Shown: one piece after another, positions 4,931 through 5,039 of the stretch
Layout of the letters: every line of letters begins with the position of its first letter
Numbering within the stretch: the first letter of the stretch is position 1
Source: Spirochaetaceae bacterium
GTDB taxonomy: Bacteria; Spirochaetota; Spirochaetia; Treponematales; Breznakiellaceae
Direction: 5' to 3'
Assembly (NCBI GenBank): GCA_031280455.1
Contig: JAITGR010000205.1
Location: 1 to 5,039, forward strand
DNA length: 5,039 bases
Translations under genes and position numbers: made by a program
Notes under the pieces: generated by a model
What the model was told of the DNA's origin: nothing
The model's input: only the letters and a program-made list of their open reading frames with translations
Database searches by the model: none

Positions 4931-5039
4931 ACAGCAACTCCCTGGCGGCTTTTGAGCGCGGGCTGGTAAACACCGCGTCCACCGTTCCTTCTTCGGCAAC
5001 CGCGCCCGCTTCCATAACCGCGACATGTCCGCAGACCGC
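4920..5039 (-). CDS. metN: MetN-type ABC transporter ATPase, C-terminal end (partial)
   Basis: The last 39 residues of an ABC ATPase enter from the right edge; they begin AVCGHVAVMEAGAVAEEGTV and end in RELLYVG. This is the stretch right after the switch histidine in MetN-type ATPases (compare C-D-x-V-A-V-M-x-x-G, then EEG and F-x-x-P). The catalytic motifs lie outside the window. The stop codon (4920-4922) follows about where the ATPase domain ends in E. coli MetN, so the C-terminal methionine-sensing (NIL/C2) domain is absent. The gene overlaps metI by 11 bases and contains metI's ribosome binding site. Assignment to MetN rests on the fragment plus the adjoining MetI. Confidence 0.9.
   Translation of the reverse strand, partial: AVCGHVAVMEAGAVAEEGTVDAVFTSPRSKAARELLYVG
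4939..4944 (-). promoter_or_regulatory. metI ribosome binding site inside metN
   Basis: AGGGAG on the minus strand precedes the chosen metI ATG by about 8 bases and lies within the final codons of metN. It supports the start at 4930 over longer alternatives and implies translational coupling of the two subunits. Confidence 0.65.

Overview
The window most likely comes from a GC-rich spirochaete of the Treponema group. The first ~102 bases are the 3' end of a 16S rRNA whose helix 44/45 region looks treponemal to me. The window also has a spirochaete-style lipoprotein and a methionine-type (metNI) ABC transporter. The genus is an inference; a 16S alignment would settle it.

Layout: the 16S 3' end (plus strand, 1-102) is followed by no spacer tRNA, 23S or 5S. 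All protein genes are on the minus strand and are best read from right to left. They are the 3' end of metN (running off the right edge), metI, a 98-residue membrane protein of unknown function, a 576-residue surface lipoprotein with Ig-like domains, an RluA-family pseudouridine synthase, and a YfcE-type metallophosphoesterase that converges on the 16S gene. metN, metI and the small membrane protein overlap end to start and look translationally coupled. The lipoprotein follows after 51 bases but has its own promoter-like box and a strong ribosome binding site, so it is probably at least partly independent.

The three gaps between the left-hand genes hold most of the unexplained structure. The gap between the lipoprotein and the pseudouridine synthase (1851-2159) is almost entirely a modular hairpin repeat array. 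It holds two copies of an 81-base unit with a 12-bp palindrome, then an 11-bp hairpin flanked by A and T tracts, a 13-bp hairpin and a 10-bp hairpin. A shorter relative lies between 16S and yfcE (241-327), and a possible decayed third copy lies at about 1018-1100. The 81-base period is exactly 27 codons, so the array stays open in the frame of the pseudouridine synthase and could add a repetitive N-terminal extension. The gap 908-1163 adds a perfect 30-bp palindrome with no spacer and a three-fold 10-base tandem repeat.

Functionally the right half is a methionine (or related amino acid) uptake locus. The left half is housekeeping: RNA modification, a small phosphodiesterase and rRNA. No mobile-element gene, CRISPR array or defence system is visible. 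The main candidates for something undescribed are the repeat family, the 16S gene with no linked 23S, the small protein coupled to metNI, and the C-terminal domain of the lipoprotein.
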